Assembly (NCBI RefSeq): GCF_013337765.1
Contig: NZ_VBSB01000017.1
Span: 1 to 64,000 of the forward strand
Reading direction: 5' to 3'
Length of the DNA stretch: 64,000 nt
From: Mycolicibacterium sphagni
GTDB taxonomy: Bacteria; Actinomycetota; Actinomycetes; Mycobacteriales; Mycobacteriaceae
A program made the translations under genes and the position numbers. Numbering within the stretch: position 1 is the first letter of the stretch; every line of letters starts with the position of its first letter. The notes under the pieces were generated by a model that saw only the letters and a program-made list of their open reading frames with translations, made no database searches and was not told the DNA's origin. Shown one piece after another: positions 26,801-35,683 of this stretch.

Positions 26801-27616
26801 ATGACGGCTCTGATGACGACGGTGACCGATGAAACGGTCTTTCATTACGTTCGTCCACTACGCGGAGATGAACACGGCGACCTGCTGAGCATCTGGTCAG
26901 GACACGACATCCTGTTCCTGTCCCGGAGCACACCGGGCTGGGCGCTGATCGATGCCCAGAATCAGGTGTGGGGCTGGCATCGTCGCGAACCGGAGTGGTC
27001 AACCGCATCTGCCGCGCTCGACGGCTTCATCGCCGACCCGATCATGCGGGAACGGTTGGTAGCAGATGGCTTTCGTGTCCTCGCTGACCACGGTCCGCTG
27101 CTCGAAGACTTCATTCGCGGCAACCCGAGCTACGGGCTGCCGCCACTGGCCAGTGGTCCAACGGGGCGTCCCGCTGAGCCCATCTTGCCCAACTGGGGGC
27201 ACCTGCTCGATCTGGCCCAGCACGCAGTGCGCGGCGGGGACCCACACGCAAGCACACCCGTGGAAGACCTGATCCTGGCCGGGAGGGACTTCCACCGTCC
27301 GGCGGTCTTCAAACCTGCGGTGATGCGGCGCTGGCTCGCTAGTGACGACGCCCCCGCCGCATTGAGCGCGATGCGCGCCGCCGCCGGGCGCAGCGACAGT
27401 CCCAGGACGACCGCAGAGGCATTCGCATTGTTGGAACCGTTGGGGTGCAACCGTTCCCCTGGCGATGGCCACACCCTTGACGCTCATCTGTCCGATGCCT
27501 CCACCGACGGTGACTGGCTGATCGGCACCTGCGGGCGCTGCTGGCACCCGATCGTCGAGCACGAACGCCCGGACCTGACGGTGTCCACCTGGAGCCTGTT
27601 CGGCGATCTGCGTTGA
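26801..27616 (+). CDS. Hypothetical protein
   Basis: 271 residues from the ATG at 26801, preceded by AAAAGGAA; a TTG six bases upstream is less likely. No family recognised. The C-terminus has a possible metal site (GTCGRCWHPIVEHERPD). The body is soluble, with several Trp residues near the N-terminus. It lies between the cupin gene and the membrane partner of the coupling ATPase. Confidence 0.6.
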   Translation: MTALMTTVTDETVFHYVRPLRGDEHGDLLSIWSGHDILFLSRSTPGWALIDAQNQVWGWHRREPEWSTASAALDGFIADPIMRERLVADGFRVLADHGPLLEDFIRGNPSYGLPPLASGPTGRPAEPILPNWGHLLDLAQHAVRGGDPHASTPVEDLILAGRDFHRPAVFKPAVMRRWLASDDAPAALSAMRAAAGRSDSPRTTAEAFALLEPLGCNRSPGDGHTLDAHLSDASTDGDWLIGTCGRCWHPIVEHERPDLTVSTWSLFGDLR

Positions 27617-27652
27617 CACCCTCGTTCCCTTTCGACCCGCCTGGAGTTTGCA

Positions 27653-28813
27653 ATGACCTCGACTGCTGACCGTCCCGAACAGACCATCATGAAAGTGGTC
27701 GGCCCACCGGTCGCTTACGCCTTGTGCACGTTTGAGATTGACGTCGAGAACGGGACCTTGCTTCCGGCGGTGACCGCGGATCGGTCCGGCTGGGACCTGG
27801 CCTACGCGTATTACGACTGCGAGCCGGCGGGCCACGCCGATCCCTACGGTGGATGCCACTGCGGCGCATATGGCTATCACAGCCTCGCCAAGCTGCGGGC
27901 CTCTCATCCGCAGGCCGCCACGCTCGTAGCAGTCATGAAATACAACCCGTCGCGGGCCGTCGAAGAGTCCGGCGAGGTGCGCGTGTCGGAGTCCACCCTC
28001 GTGGCCTATTGGATCAGCCCGGATGTGCCGCTGCGCGGGTTGGCGGCGGACCTCGTGCACGACCTGACCGGGAAACTGTGCATCGGATACGACGACCTGG
28101 ACTGCATGCTGGCGCGCTACGAAATCATCGAGGAGTCGGATTGGGACGACGAGGCGCACGCGGTCTCTGCGGACGACGGTGTGGTTCCCGTTCCTCGGTG
28201 GGCGGGCGCGGTCGGAATGACGCGGGTCGTGCTCACCACTCGTGCTGTGCGCTCATGGGCGACGGTGGTGGGACGCCCGCTACTCGAATCGTTTTCTGAC
28301 GCAACGCGCTATGCCACCAGGACAGCGCGAATCATCTTGAAGGTGATCGTCATCGCGTGGTGCGCTGTCGGTCTGCACGTCTACGTCAGCACGCACGTCA
28401 CACCGTTCGCCGCGCTCGATCCGGTCCTGGTGGCCGGCCATCGGCTGATCGCTGCCATCGACACGCCGCCTGTGCGGCTCCTGATGATGTTCGGGTTGGG
28501 ACTGGGCGCCCTGTTCGATGCCGTCCGCCTGGCGCGTCCGTTACCCGGTCTTGCCGACCCAATCGGCTGGGTCACGAAGGTGATCCTCCCTTTCGTCTAC
28601 CTGTTCGCTGAGGAGACGGTGCTGATCTTTGGAATGCTGGCCGTGCTCGCCTCGGCCAATGGGCACCCGGAACCGGGCGAGCTGGGGTGGTGCCTGGCCG
28701 CGATGTTCGTCCTGATCGTTGCCGCGCGAAGCGCAGCGCCGTTGTTCGCGATCATCGGTCGGCTGCGTGCTATCCGGGCGCACAACTCCGATTGGGCGTC
28801 GGCCGATGTATAA
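27653..28813 (+). CDS. Polytopic membrane protein, probable partner of the VirD4-like ATPase
   Basis: 386 residues. A soluble N-terminal ~185 residues with a Cys/His cluster (YGGCHCGAYGYHSL) is followed by about four transmembrane helices (for example ILKVIVIAWCAVGLHVYV, LLMMFGLGLGALFDAV, AEETVLIFGMLAVLAS). Its last codons overlap the start of the coupling ATPase gene by eight bases. That ATPase has no transmembrane region of its own, so this protein is the natural candidate for its membrane anchor. This is inference from layout. Confidence 0.65.
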   Translation: MTSTADRPEQTIMKVVGPPVAYALCTFEIDVENGTLLPAVTADRSGWDLAYAYYDCEPAGHADPYGGCHCGAYGYHSLAKLRASHPQAATLVAVMKYNPSRAVEESGEVRVSESTLVAYWISPDVPLRGLAADLVHDLTGKLCIGYDDLDCMLARYEIIEESDWDDEAHAVSADDGVVPVPRWAGAVGMTRVVLTTRAVRSWATVVGRPLLESFSDATRYATRTARIILKVIVIAWCAVGLHVYVSTHVTPFAALDPVLVAGHRLIAAIDTPPVRLLMMFGLGLGALFDAVRLARPLPGLADPIGWVTKVILPFVYLFAEETVLIFGMLAVLASANGHPEPGELGWCLAAMFVLIVAARSAAPLFAIIGRLRAIRAHNSDWASADV

Positions 28814-30245
28814 GGAACCGCAGACGCCGTATTGCGGCTTCATGCGTCGTCAGGTCAACGGCCGCGAGCAGCTCTACGTGCCCCGCACCGCCCCCCACTG
28901 CCTCATCTCAGCTCCCACTGAAACGGGTAAGACCCGCAGGCTCCTCGCGCCCGCAATTTCGTTGTGGGGCGGGCCAGCGCTGGTGGTGAACTCCAAAGAC
29001 GACATCTTGGACCTGGTCATGCAGTGCCGGCTTGGGCCGACCGCTGTGATCGACTTCCGGCCGATCGCCAACCCGACGTACCCGGCCGGGGTGGTCCCCA
29101 TGACCTACGACCCGACCACCACCATCGAAACGCCGCTAGAGGCGCTGACCATCGCTGAAAACATCATGCAGATGGCCACGGTCGGCATGGGCAGCGGCGC
29201 CGACCAGGTCTCCGACGGGGGAGTGTGGGAGTCCCAGGCATCCGGCCCGCTCGCTGCTTTCCTGTACGCGGCCTCGCCCAACGGCAACGGCATGGGCATG
29301 GACTGGGTCCTCAAAGCTGTCGACAACATGGACACCACCGAGACTGGCGCCACGCAGCCCGGATGGCTGCAAGCGGCGGCTTTGTGCCACCAGTACGAAG
29401 TGCTCGCCATCGGCATGACCAAAATCCTGAACATGGAAGCACGGCAACGTGATTCGGTGGCAATCACGATGCGTAAGGCGATCACCCCGTGGCTGCGCAT
29501 GAGCCTGAACATTGCCATGGGTCATGACGTTCCCTGGACGTTTGACCCCTCCTTCCTTGATCACCCCCAGGCGACGGTGTTCATCCTGGCGCCCGCCGAT
29601 GGCACAGTGGCCGGTGCCGCGGTCACGATGATCGAGGCGCTCTACCGGCGGTGGCGGGAAAAGACCGCGCGGCGCGAACAAATGCATCGGTTGCTCATCG
29701 CGATCGACGAGCTCCCCAACACAGCGCCGCTGCCCAGTCTGCGCCGGATCATCGGGGAGGGGCGCGGGCTGGGCGTCAATGTGCTGGCGTGCGTGCAGAA
29801 CTCAACACAGCTCGACACGGTTTACGGTCCGATCTACGCGAACGAACTCCGCAAGATTTTCCCCGCGAACATCATCATGTTTGGTGCCGACGAGGACGAG
29901 CTCCTCATGGGTCCTGAGAGCTGGTCCGGCCTCACATTCCGCCGGTCGGAAGGCTTCGGGCAGGCCGACGGTCACCGAAACCTGAACTCCGACTTCGGGG
30001 CAGGCTTGCGCTGGCAGGAGTTGCTTCCGCCCGACTACGAACACGCCCGCCTGATCCTGCGCGGCGGTCTCGGGCACTGCGTCGAGATTCCTGATTGGAG
30101 CCGATTCCGCGTCCTGTACGACCGGGCTAGCGCGGCCGCGCTCCAACGGGCAGGCCGGGCGCCGCTGGTGCCATCAGCGGCTGCCGGTCCTGGCCGAGAA
30201 GTCAACCGGATGCGCCGACTACGGCACTTCATCGTCGGCGAATAG
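28806..30245 (+). CDS. VirD4/TraG-like type IV coupling ATPase
   Basis: 479 residues from the ATG overlapping the upstream stop. Walker A is APTETGKT (Lys42, unusual because it is so near the N-terminus), Walker B LLIAIDELPN, and the later VNVLACVQNSTQLD matches the family's motif region. An all-alpha domain spans about residues 107-230 (FLYAASPNGNGMGMDWV). Coupling proteins bring the relaxase-DNA complex to the secretion channel. The normal N-terminal membrane anchor is absent. A paralogue of only the all-alpha domain is encoded at 39275. Confidence 0.9.
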   Translation: MYKEPQTPYCGFMRRQVNGREQLYVPRTAPHCLISAPTETGKTRRLLAPAISLWGGPALVVNSKDDILDLVMQCRLGPTAVIDFRPIANPTYPAGVVPMTYDPTTTIETPLEALTIAENIMQMATVGMGSGADQVSDGGVWESQASGPLAAFLYAASPNGNGMGMDWVLKAVDNMDTTETGATQPGWLQAAALCHQYEVLAIGMTKILNMEARQRDSVAITMRKAITPWLRMSLNIAMGHDVPWTFDPSFLDHPQATVFILAPADGTVAGAAVTMIEALYRRWREKTARREQMHRLLIAIDELPNTAPLPSLRRIIGEGRGLGVNVLACVQNSTQLDTVYGPIYANELRKIFPANIIMFGADEDELLMGPESWSGLTFRRSEGFGQADGHRNLNSDFGAGLRWQELLPPDYEHARLILRGGLGHCVEIPDWSRFRVLYDRASAAALQRAGRAPLVPSAAAGPGREVNRMRRLRHFIVGE

Positions 30246-30292
30246 CCGAGCGCTGCACACCCAACCCGACCACCACACAGAAAGATCGGCCT

Positions 30293-31309
30293 TTGAAGAT
30301 CTTCGCACGCACTGCACTCGCCGCCGCCATGACCGCCGCGGCCGCCGGATGCAGCCACCTGCCCACCCCCGGCCTGACTGCCTCCAGCACCGCAGGGGTC
30401 ACCGACGGGCCGTACACCTTGATCCAAGAACCCCAAGCCGGGTACAGCACCATCAGCACGCGCATCGACGGCGCCAAGAAATCAGTTCGCGTCGTCATTT
30501 ACCAGCTGGCAGATGACGCCATTGAGAAATCGCTCGAAGACGCGAAGAAGCGCGGCAACGACGTCAAAGTATTGCTGGACTACGCATTTCACGGGCAGCA
30601 AGCCAACCAATCGGCCTACACGAGGCTGCGCGCGGCCGGGGTAGCCGTCAAATGGGCACCGGCCGGCACCATCGTGCACCAGAAGACAGTCGTGATCGAC
30701 GACGACACCGCCGTCATCAGCACCGCGAACTTCGACGCAAAATACTACCCAACCGGACGCGACGCCATGATCGTTTCCACTGTGCCCGAACAGGTCTCGG
30801 CAGTGTCGGCGACATTCGACGGGGACTACGCAGCCGCCGACAACGGTCGCCTATCGCAGGCGGTTAACGCACCCGGCCTGATCTGGTCGCCCGCCGCCCG
30901 GGCCGATTTCATCCGAACCATCAACGCCACACACACCGTGCTGGACATAACGAGCGAGGAGCTAAAAGACCACGCCACAGCGATTTCCATCGCCCAGGCG
31001 GCCCAACGTGGTGTGCCATGCAAAGTCCTGCTCAACGCCGACGACGCCGCCACACCCGCCGCCACTCAAGTCAAAGACGCGGGTTGCGCCCTGCGCGTCC
31101 TGCCCAAGACAGCCAAGGGCCTGTACATGCACGAAAAGATCGTCGTGACAGACGATTCGCTGATCATCGGCAGCCAGAACCTTTCAACCAAGAGCCTGAC
31201 CGAAAACCGTGAGTTGTCCGTTCGGCTCAACAAGTCCGCCGCACCGAACATCGTTGCGGCAGTCACCAATCAGTTCGCCGAAGACTTCGACAAAGCCACC
31301 CCGGCGTGA
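30293..31309 (+). CDS. Lipoprotein phospholipase D-family enzyme
   Basis: 338 residues, TTG start with AGAAAGA upstream. The N-terminus is a lipoprotein signal with lipobox AAGC (Cys20), so the enzyme is exported and lipid-anchored. Two HKD motifs are intact: H129-K131-D136 (IVHQKTVVID) and H280-K282-D287 (YMHEKIVVTD), giving a full PLD active site in one chain. Activity could be phospholipase, nuclease or phosphatidyl transfer. PLD-type nucleases are known in T4SS plasmids of other bacteria, but there they are usually small single-motif proteins. Confidence 0.88.
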   Translation: MKIFARTALAAAMTAAAAGCSHLPTPGLTASSTAGVTDGPYTLIQEPQAGYSTISTRIDGAKKSVRVVIYQLADDAIEKSLEDAKKRGNDVKVLLDYAFHGQQANQSAYTRLRAAGVAVKWAPAGTIVHQKTVVIDDDTAVISTANFDAKYYPTGRDAMIVSTVPEQVSAVSATFDGDYAAADNGRLSQAVNAPGLIWSPAARADFIRTINATHTVLDITSEELKDHATAISIAQAAQRGVPCKVLLNADDAATPAATQVKDAGCALRVLPKTAKGLYMHEKIVVTDDSLIIGSQNLSTKSLTENRELSVRLNKSAAPNIVAAVTNQFAEDFDKATPA

Positions 31310-31325
31310 ACCCAAGGAGACGATC

Positions 31326-31412
31326 ATGGCCACCGCTGTACCAGCCGCCGTAGGCACCAATGCCGCCGCACTGAACGTAGCCGGCACGCACGCTGAAGTA
31401 GTCGCAGCATGA
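31326..31412 (+). CDS. 28-residue alanine-rich microprotein
   Basis: A very short ORF, MATAVPAAVGTNAAALNV and ten more residues, with an excellent AAGGAG six bases before its ATG and a stop overlapping the next start (ATGA). The good signals show that ribosomes initiate here. It may be a functional small peptide or only a translation-coupling leader for the gene at 31409. Confidence 0.55.
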   Translation: MATAVPAAVGTNAAALNVAGTHAEVVAA

Positions 31413-31960
31413 CCACCACCACCCTGTCCGCACCCACCTTCAGCGCCGCGCTAGAGGCCGGGGTGCGCTGGCTCTACGCCACCGAGCAGCCTCATGATGC
31501 CCTCGTGGAACGCTGCGGCGTGCGGATGACCACCACTGAACGCATCGTTCGGTTCCTTCCCGTCGGAGTCGACGGGAAGCCGCTGATCATCCTTGATGCT
31601 CGCAGCCCTCGATGGACACCCGTCGGCCGCGGGCACGTGACCGGCATCCTCCCCGAATGCGAATTAGGCTCTCTCGCAACGCAGTTGCGCGAACTGGATG
31701 TCGAGCCCAACCACTGGCACTACCACACCACCACGGGCACGATCGTGCTGTCCGCCCTGGCGCACCCGTCATTGCGCGCCGCCATCGAACGATTCTCTAC
31801 CGGTTGCCCATGGCATCACAGTCAAGTCTGTGACGCGCCGATCAGTGCCGGCGGGCTGGGATGCACCTGGCATACCGATGGTCACAACGCCGCCGTATGG
31901 CCATCGATACCGGCCCGCTGCAGCGATACCGCCCGCGACATCCACCTCCTTCGGAACTGA
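31409..31960 (+). CDS. Hypothetical protein
   Basis: 183 residues, soluble, no recognised family. It contains a His/Cys-rich C-terminal part (GCPWHHSQVCDAP, GCTWHTDGHN), which could bind metal. Translation is coupled to the preceding 28-residue ORF. Part of the operon reaching to 35650. Confidence 0.6.
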   Translation: MTTTTLSAPTFSAALEAGVRWLYATEQPHDALVERCGVRMTTTERIVRFLPVGVDGKPLIILDARSPRWTPVGRGHVTGILPECELGSLATQLRELDVEPNHWHYHTTTGTIVLSALAHPSLRAAIERFSTGCPWHHSQVCDAPISAGGLGCTWHTDGHNAAVWPSIPARCSDTARDIHLLRN

Positions 31961-31966
31961 GCACCC

Positions 31967-32536
31967 ATGAGCCAGCCTCTGCACGCCACAGCAAGGCCGA
32001 TTACCGACGATGACCCGGACTTCGACGAAGACATTCCCACGTCCACGCCGCCGCAGCGTTGCCACCCCGACAACGAGTCAACGGCTCGCCCGGGAGCGCT
32101 GACCAACGGCCAGCCGCATCACGGAGACCATGTGTCGGCGGGCCGCGCTGGATCGAACACGTGCCACGCGACCGGCTGCGGCATCGCGTGCACCGGTTTC
32201 ATGTGCGAGCCGCACTTCAAACTCGTACCGCCCGCGATGCGAATGGTCATCGAGTCGAGCCCTGACCTTGACGCGGTGCCCCCTGCCATCGCCAAAGCCG
32301 CCATCGCCGAAGTCGCACACCGAGAAGCCCGAAGCAAACCCAAGACCCGACAAAATCAGACCCCGCCGGCGGCCGGTGACACTGCACCCAAACCGGCGGC
32401 GACGGAGACTCGGCCGAAACCGGCGAGCAGGAAGTCCCGGGCCAAACCCTCAGGCGACAAACCGCTTCGCCGCAACCCGGTGCAGCTCGCGCTATTCGGC
32501 GATGACCAAGTTCTGACGAAAGGAAAGCGCCGATGA
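31967..32536 (+). CDS. Zinc-finger protein with basic disordered tail
   Basis: 189 residues. The middle carries a Cys/His finger (CHATGCGIACTGFMCEPHF followed by LVPPAMR), a pattern seen in many phage and plasmid proteins. The C-terminal ~75 residues are Lys/Pro/Arg-rich (KPKTRQNQTPP, KPASRKSRAKPS) and probably disordered and nucleic-acid binding. ATGA overlap with the next gene. Confidence 0.6.
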   Translation: MSQPLHATARPITDDDPDFDEDIPTSTPPQRCHPDNESTARPGALTNGQPHHGDHVSAGRAGSNTCHATGCGIACTGFMCEPHFKLVPPAMRMVIESSPDLDAVPPAIAKAAIAEVAHREARSKPKTRQNQTPPAAGDTAPKPAATETRPKPASRKSRAKPSGDKPLRRNPVQLALFGDDQVLTKGKRR

Positions 32537-33840
32537 CCACAGCACTGGAAGGTCAGCAGCACACCGCTTTTGACATCGAGGGCCGACGTATAAACGATGT
32601 GCACTCCACGGCGTCCCAACAGGTCCTCAGTGCTGCCAAGGCGCTGCATGTCAGGCCGCTGTGCCTATGCCAATACCCGGGTGTGCCGATGTATATCGCC
32701 ACCGGTGGGCACGAACTCATCGTCAAACGAATGCCGGGCACCGCGGCCAGCCACCACCATCGGTGCCGCTCCTGGCTGCCACCTGAAGAGTTATCGGGGT
32801 ATGGAGCCGTCGCGGAGCAGTCCATCGTGGACAACCCAGCAGACGGCACAACCGCTCTGCGGCTGGGGTTCTCGTTATCGAAGTCCGCTGGGCGGGCCGC
32901 CCCGGAGCCCTCGGATAAGGAGTCAGACACGGTTCAGGCCGACGGCAACAAACTGTCGTTGAGGGCCGTACTGCACTATCTATGGGACGAAGCCGAACTC
33001 ACCACGTGGCAGCCAAGTTTCGCCGGGCACCGACCATGGGCAGTGGTGTACCGGCGCCTGCGCACCGCCGTCGACGGGAAGACGGTTCGCAAGAATCCGC
33101 TCGGTCCCGCATTGTTTGTCCCCGAACCCTTTTCCGCTGACCGCAAGACCGAAATCGAACAGCGCCGAATCAAAGCATGGGCCACGGCGCGCCGGCAACC
33201 CGGGAAGTCCACCAAGCTGCTGATTGGCGTCGGCGAGGTCAAAGCTTTGGAAGCAACCAGTCACGGATACAAAATGCAGATCCGGCACCTGCCTGGGCAC
33301 CCGTTCTTTCTTGAAGAGGACTTGTACCGCAAGCTGGGCAAACGGTTCCCCGTCGAACTCGAGCACTGGCAAATGGCCGAACCTGGCGATGTCCGGCTGA
33401 TCGCGATCGCCACGTTCTCCGTATCACGAGCCGGCTATGCCACCGTCGAGCAGTTATCGCTCATGACCACCGACCGCAACTGGCTCCCGTTCACCGGCGA
33501 TGCCGACCGTACCCTGCTGAGCACCGCAGTAGACGACGACCGCGCATTCCGAAAAGTCCTGTCCTACAACGGAAGCTCCCAGGCGATGGCGTCCATCGTC
33601 TTCACTGACTGCAACCCGGCGGTGGCCGGCTTCATCGACCGCCCGGCCGGCGACTCCGATGACGAGGAATCGTTGGTGGCCGGTCTTCCTGTATGGAACT
33701 GGCGTACCGACGAGGACATGCCTGAATTGCCGCTGGACGGCGATCACCGCAACCCGGACCAGTCGGTCGGCGCCGACAGCGATGTCGAACCACCCAGGTC
33801 AGATGCGCCATGGCCTGGCATTGATGAACTGCTGGAGTAG
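32533..33840 (+). CDS. DUF1173-like conjugation-associated protein
   Basis: 435 residues. The N-terminal RPLCLCQYPGVPMYIA, VKRMPGTAASHHHRCRSW block, with CxC and HHxxC ligands, is typical of DUF1173, a family found on integrative and conjugative elements. Further conserved-looking text is LRAVLHYLWDEAELTTWQP. The last ~60 residues are acidic. The biochemical role of the family is unknown. It follows the zinc-finger gene with an ATGA overlap. Confidence 0.68.
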   Translation: MTTALEGQQHTAFDIEGRRINDVHSTASQQVLSAAKALHVRPLCLCQYPGVPMYIATGGHELIVKRMPGTAASHHHRCRSWLPPEELSGYGAVAEQSIVDNPADGTTALRLGFSLSKSAGRAAPEPSDKESDTVQADGNKLSLRAVLHYLWDEAELTTWQPSFAGHRPWAVVYRRLRTAVDGKTVRKNPLGPALFVPEPFSADRKTEIEQRRIKAWATARRQPGKSTKLLIGVGEVKALEATSHGYKMQIRHLPGHPFFLEEDLYRKLGKRFPVELEHWQMAEPGDVRLIAIATFSVSRAGYATVEQLSLMTTDRNWLPFTGDADRTLLSTAVDDDRAFRKVLSYNGSSQAMASIVFTDCNPAVAGFIDRPAGDSDDEESLVAGLPVWNWRTDEDMPELPLDGDHRNPDQSVGADSDVEPPRSDAPWPGIDELLE

Positions 33841-33941
33841 TCGCGGACCCTGCGCACTGCGGCGCCGAAACTATGAAGCGATGAATCGCGAACTCCGACA
33901 CAGAGATAACCAAATTGAGACATCTTGAAAGGGAATTACTA

Positions 33942-34940
33942 ATGAGCACCTCTATGCCGAACGCCAAGAGCGGTGCGTCGTCAGTGCGTGAACAAGCCCG
34001 TCGCACCGTGCAGGCTGCGGCGCCGCTCGCCGTCGGTGCGATCGTAGGCATCGCTGGGTGGGAGTGGGCGGCAGGGCGGCGAGCAGACCGGCGACAGCTG
34101 CCTCACACCGACGCCGCGCCCGCTGGTACGCCAGCCACTGGTCAGCAGACCGAATTGGTTCCGGGTGTTCACGGCGAACCGCACGGGCTCACCCCGCTCA
34201 CCCCAACTGCCGGCGGAACAACCATCGACAAGAATGCTTCTGCCCACCGCGTGAAGATCGCGGCCGCTATAGCCCGGCGCCCTCGCCCGACGCTCGCAGT
34301 AGCGGCGCTCGTCGTGGTCGCGGGTATCAGCCCGATCGTCATGTTCGCCGACCGCGCCGATCGGCCAGCACCTGTCATGCCGTCACCGACGACGTCCGCC
34401 GCACCCGCGTTTCCACCAGCGCAAATGATCCCCGCGGCAATGGGTGCAGATATGTGCCGGGATGACTGCGTGGGGCAGCGGTTCACGATGGAGTTCGGCA
34501 AGCCCTGGCTTGTCAGCCAGGTGGGATTCCGGCCGTTGGAACTCGTACCGGGCCGACGCGTGACTCGAGTCCGCTGGGAACTGCTGGACCCTGAACGCAC
34601 AACTGACGGCGGAGCGTACTCCTTTACCCAAAACGAAGACTCCGGCGCAGGACACAACATCGCACTCTCACATTTGGGCGACGGCCCCGGCTACCGCACT
34701 TTGGAGATCGTCGCCGTCGTGGAAACCACCGTCCCCGCGCCCGGCGCCGGCCCGTCCGCACACCCCGCCGCCCGGCCGCCATTGGTCGCCGTCGGGAACC
34801 GCACCGAGGATTCAACCGATGCCCCCGACGACGTGCCTGCACACTGGGTGACTCAGCACGAGAACGGCGCGCTCACCCTTCGGTTTCGCAAGCCGATAAC
34901 CCTCACACAAGTAGTCATCACTCCGAAAGATGGCGAGTGA
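33942..34940 (+). CDS. Membrane-anchored discoidin-like protein (copy 1)
   Basis: 332 residues from the ATG preceded by GAAAGGGA. There are hydrophobic helices at about residues 26-42 and 118-136, a Pro/Thr/Ala linker, then an exported beta-rich domain with a close cysteine pair (MCRDDCVGQRFTMEFG, VSQVGFRPLELVPGRRV). The domain resembles the discoidin-like domain of the protein at 38274, which has the same overall plan. Such domains bind carbohydrates or other surface ligands; here they might act at the cell wall in mating contact. Ends in a GTGA overlap. Confidence 0.6.
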   Translation: MSTSMPNAKSGASSVREQARRTVQAAAPLAVGAIVGIAGWEWAAGRRADRRQLPHTDAAPAGTPATGQQTELVPGVHGEPHGLTPLTPTAGGTTIDKNASAHRVKIAAAIARRPRPTLAVAALVVVAGISPIVMFADRADRPAPVMPSPTTSAAPAFPPAQMIPAAMGADMCRDDCVGQRFTMEFGKPWLVSQVGFRPLELVPGRRVTRVRWELLDPERTTDGGAYSFTQNEDSGAGHNIALSHLGDGPGYRTLEIVAVVETTVPAPGAGPSAHPAARPPLVAVGNRTEDSTDAPDDVPAHWVTQHENGALTLRFRKPITLTQVVITPKDGE

Positions 34941-35650
34941 GTGCACCGAAGAATCGAATGGGACGACCCGCTGTGCCTGATGACAACACCGCTGCCAGCA
35001 ACCTCTACCTCGCACGCCGACTGGAGACCGCCGCGGCAAGCGCGGTGAATGGTTTGGAAGAGCAGTATCGCAGTGGCGTCGCGCGGCCGACCATAAGCCT
35101 GGGCAGCACCGGACTCAGCGACAGTGACCGGCTGACGTTCAACAACAACGGGATTCGGGTGTGTCGCTTCCAGGATCGCACCATATTGCAACTGATCGCG
35201 CGCACCGCCGACCAAAAGATCATGGCGATGGTCGAAGCCCACAGCAGTGACCCGGCATCTGACCGACCGGCTACCTCGGCGATCCGCCAGCTCAGAACCG
35301 GGGCGCTGTTGTGGCAGGAGCATGATCGCCGGGGCTACCAATTCCCGCATGCGTACGTCACCGCGTCGGATATCGACGAGCAACCTTTTGCCTTGGTACG
35401 CAACGACGACACGGAACTATCGACGTGGCGGTTGCGCCGGCGGCACGCCCCCGGTGTCGCGATCGAGTACCCGTCATTTGACGAGGCCATTCTGGACGTT
35501 GGTCGAGGTGTCGACGTCTCGGTCGCCGCCGAGCGTGCCGGTAGGCTGCGGACTTTCGAGACAACGCTGACGGTCGACGACCTGCGGTGGGCTGCCGATA
35601 CTCAACGCCACCTCAACGGCCGTTCCACTGATCCTGGTATCGGCATCTAG
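34937..35650 (+). CDS. Hypothetical protein, last gene of the operon
   Basis: 237 residues from the GTG overlapping the previous stop. No membrane helix, signal or recognised family. The centre reads FQDRTILQLIARTADQKIMAM and the C-terminus is helical. Coupling to the membrane-anchored discoidin-like gene suggests a cytosolic partner in the same process. Confidence 0.6.
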   Translation: MSAPKNRMGRPAVPDDNTAASNLYLARRLETAAASAVNGLEEQYRSGVARPTISLGSTGLSDSDRLTFNNNGIRVCRFQDRTILQLIARTADQKIMAMVEAHSSDPASDRPATSAIRQLRTGALLWQEHDRRGYQFPHAYVTASDIDEQPFALVRNDDTELSTWRLRRRHAPGVAIEYPSFDEAILDVGRGVDVSVAAERAGRLRTFETTLTVDDLRWAADTQRHLNGRSTDPGIGI

Positions 35651-35683
35651 CGGTGGTGCTCCACGTGGGCTACACGAACTGAC

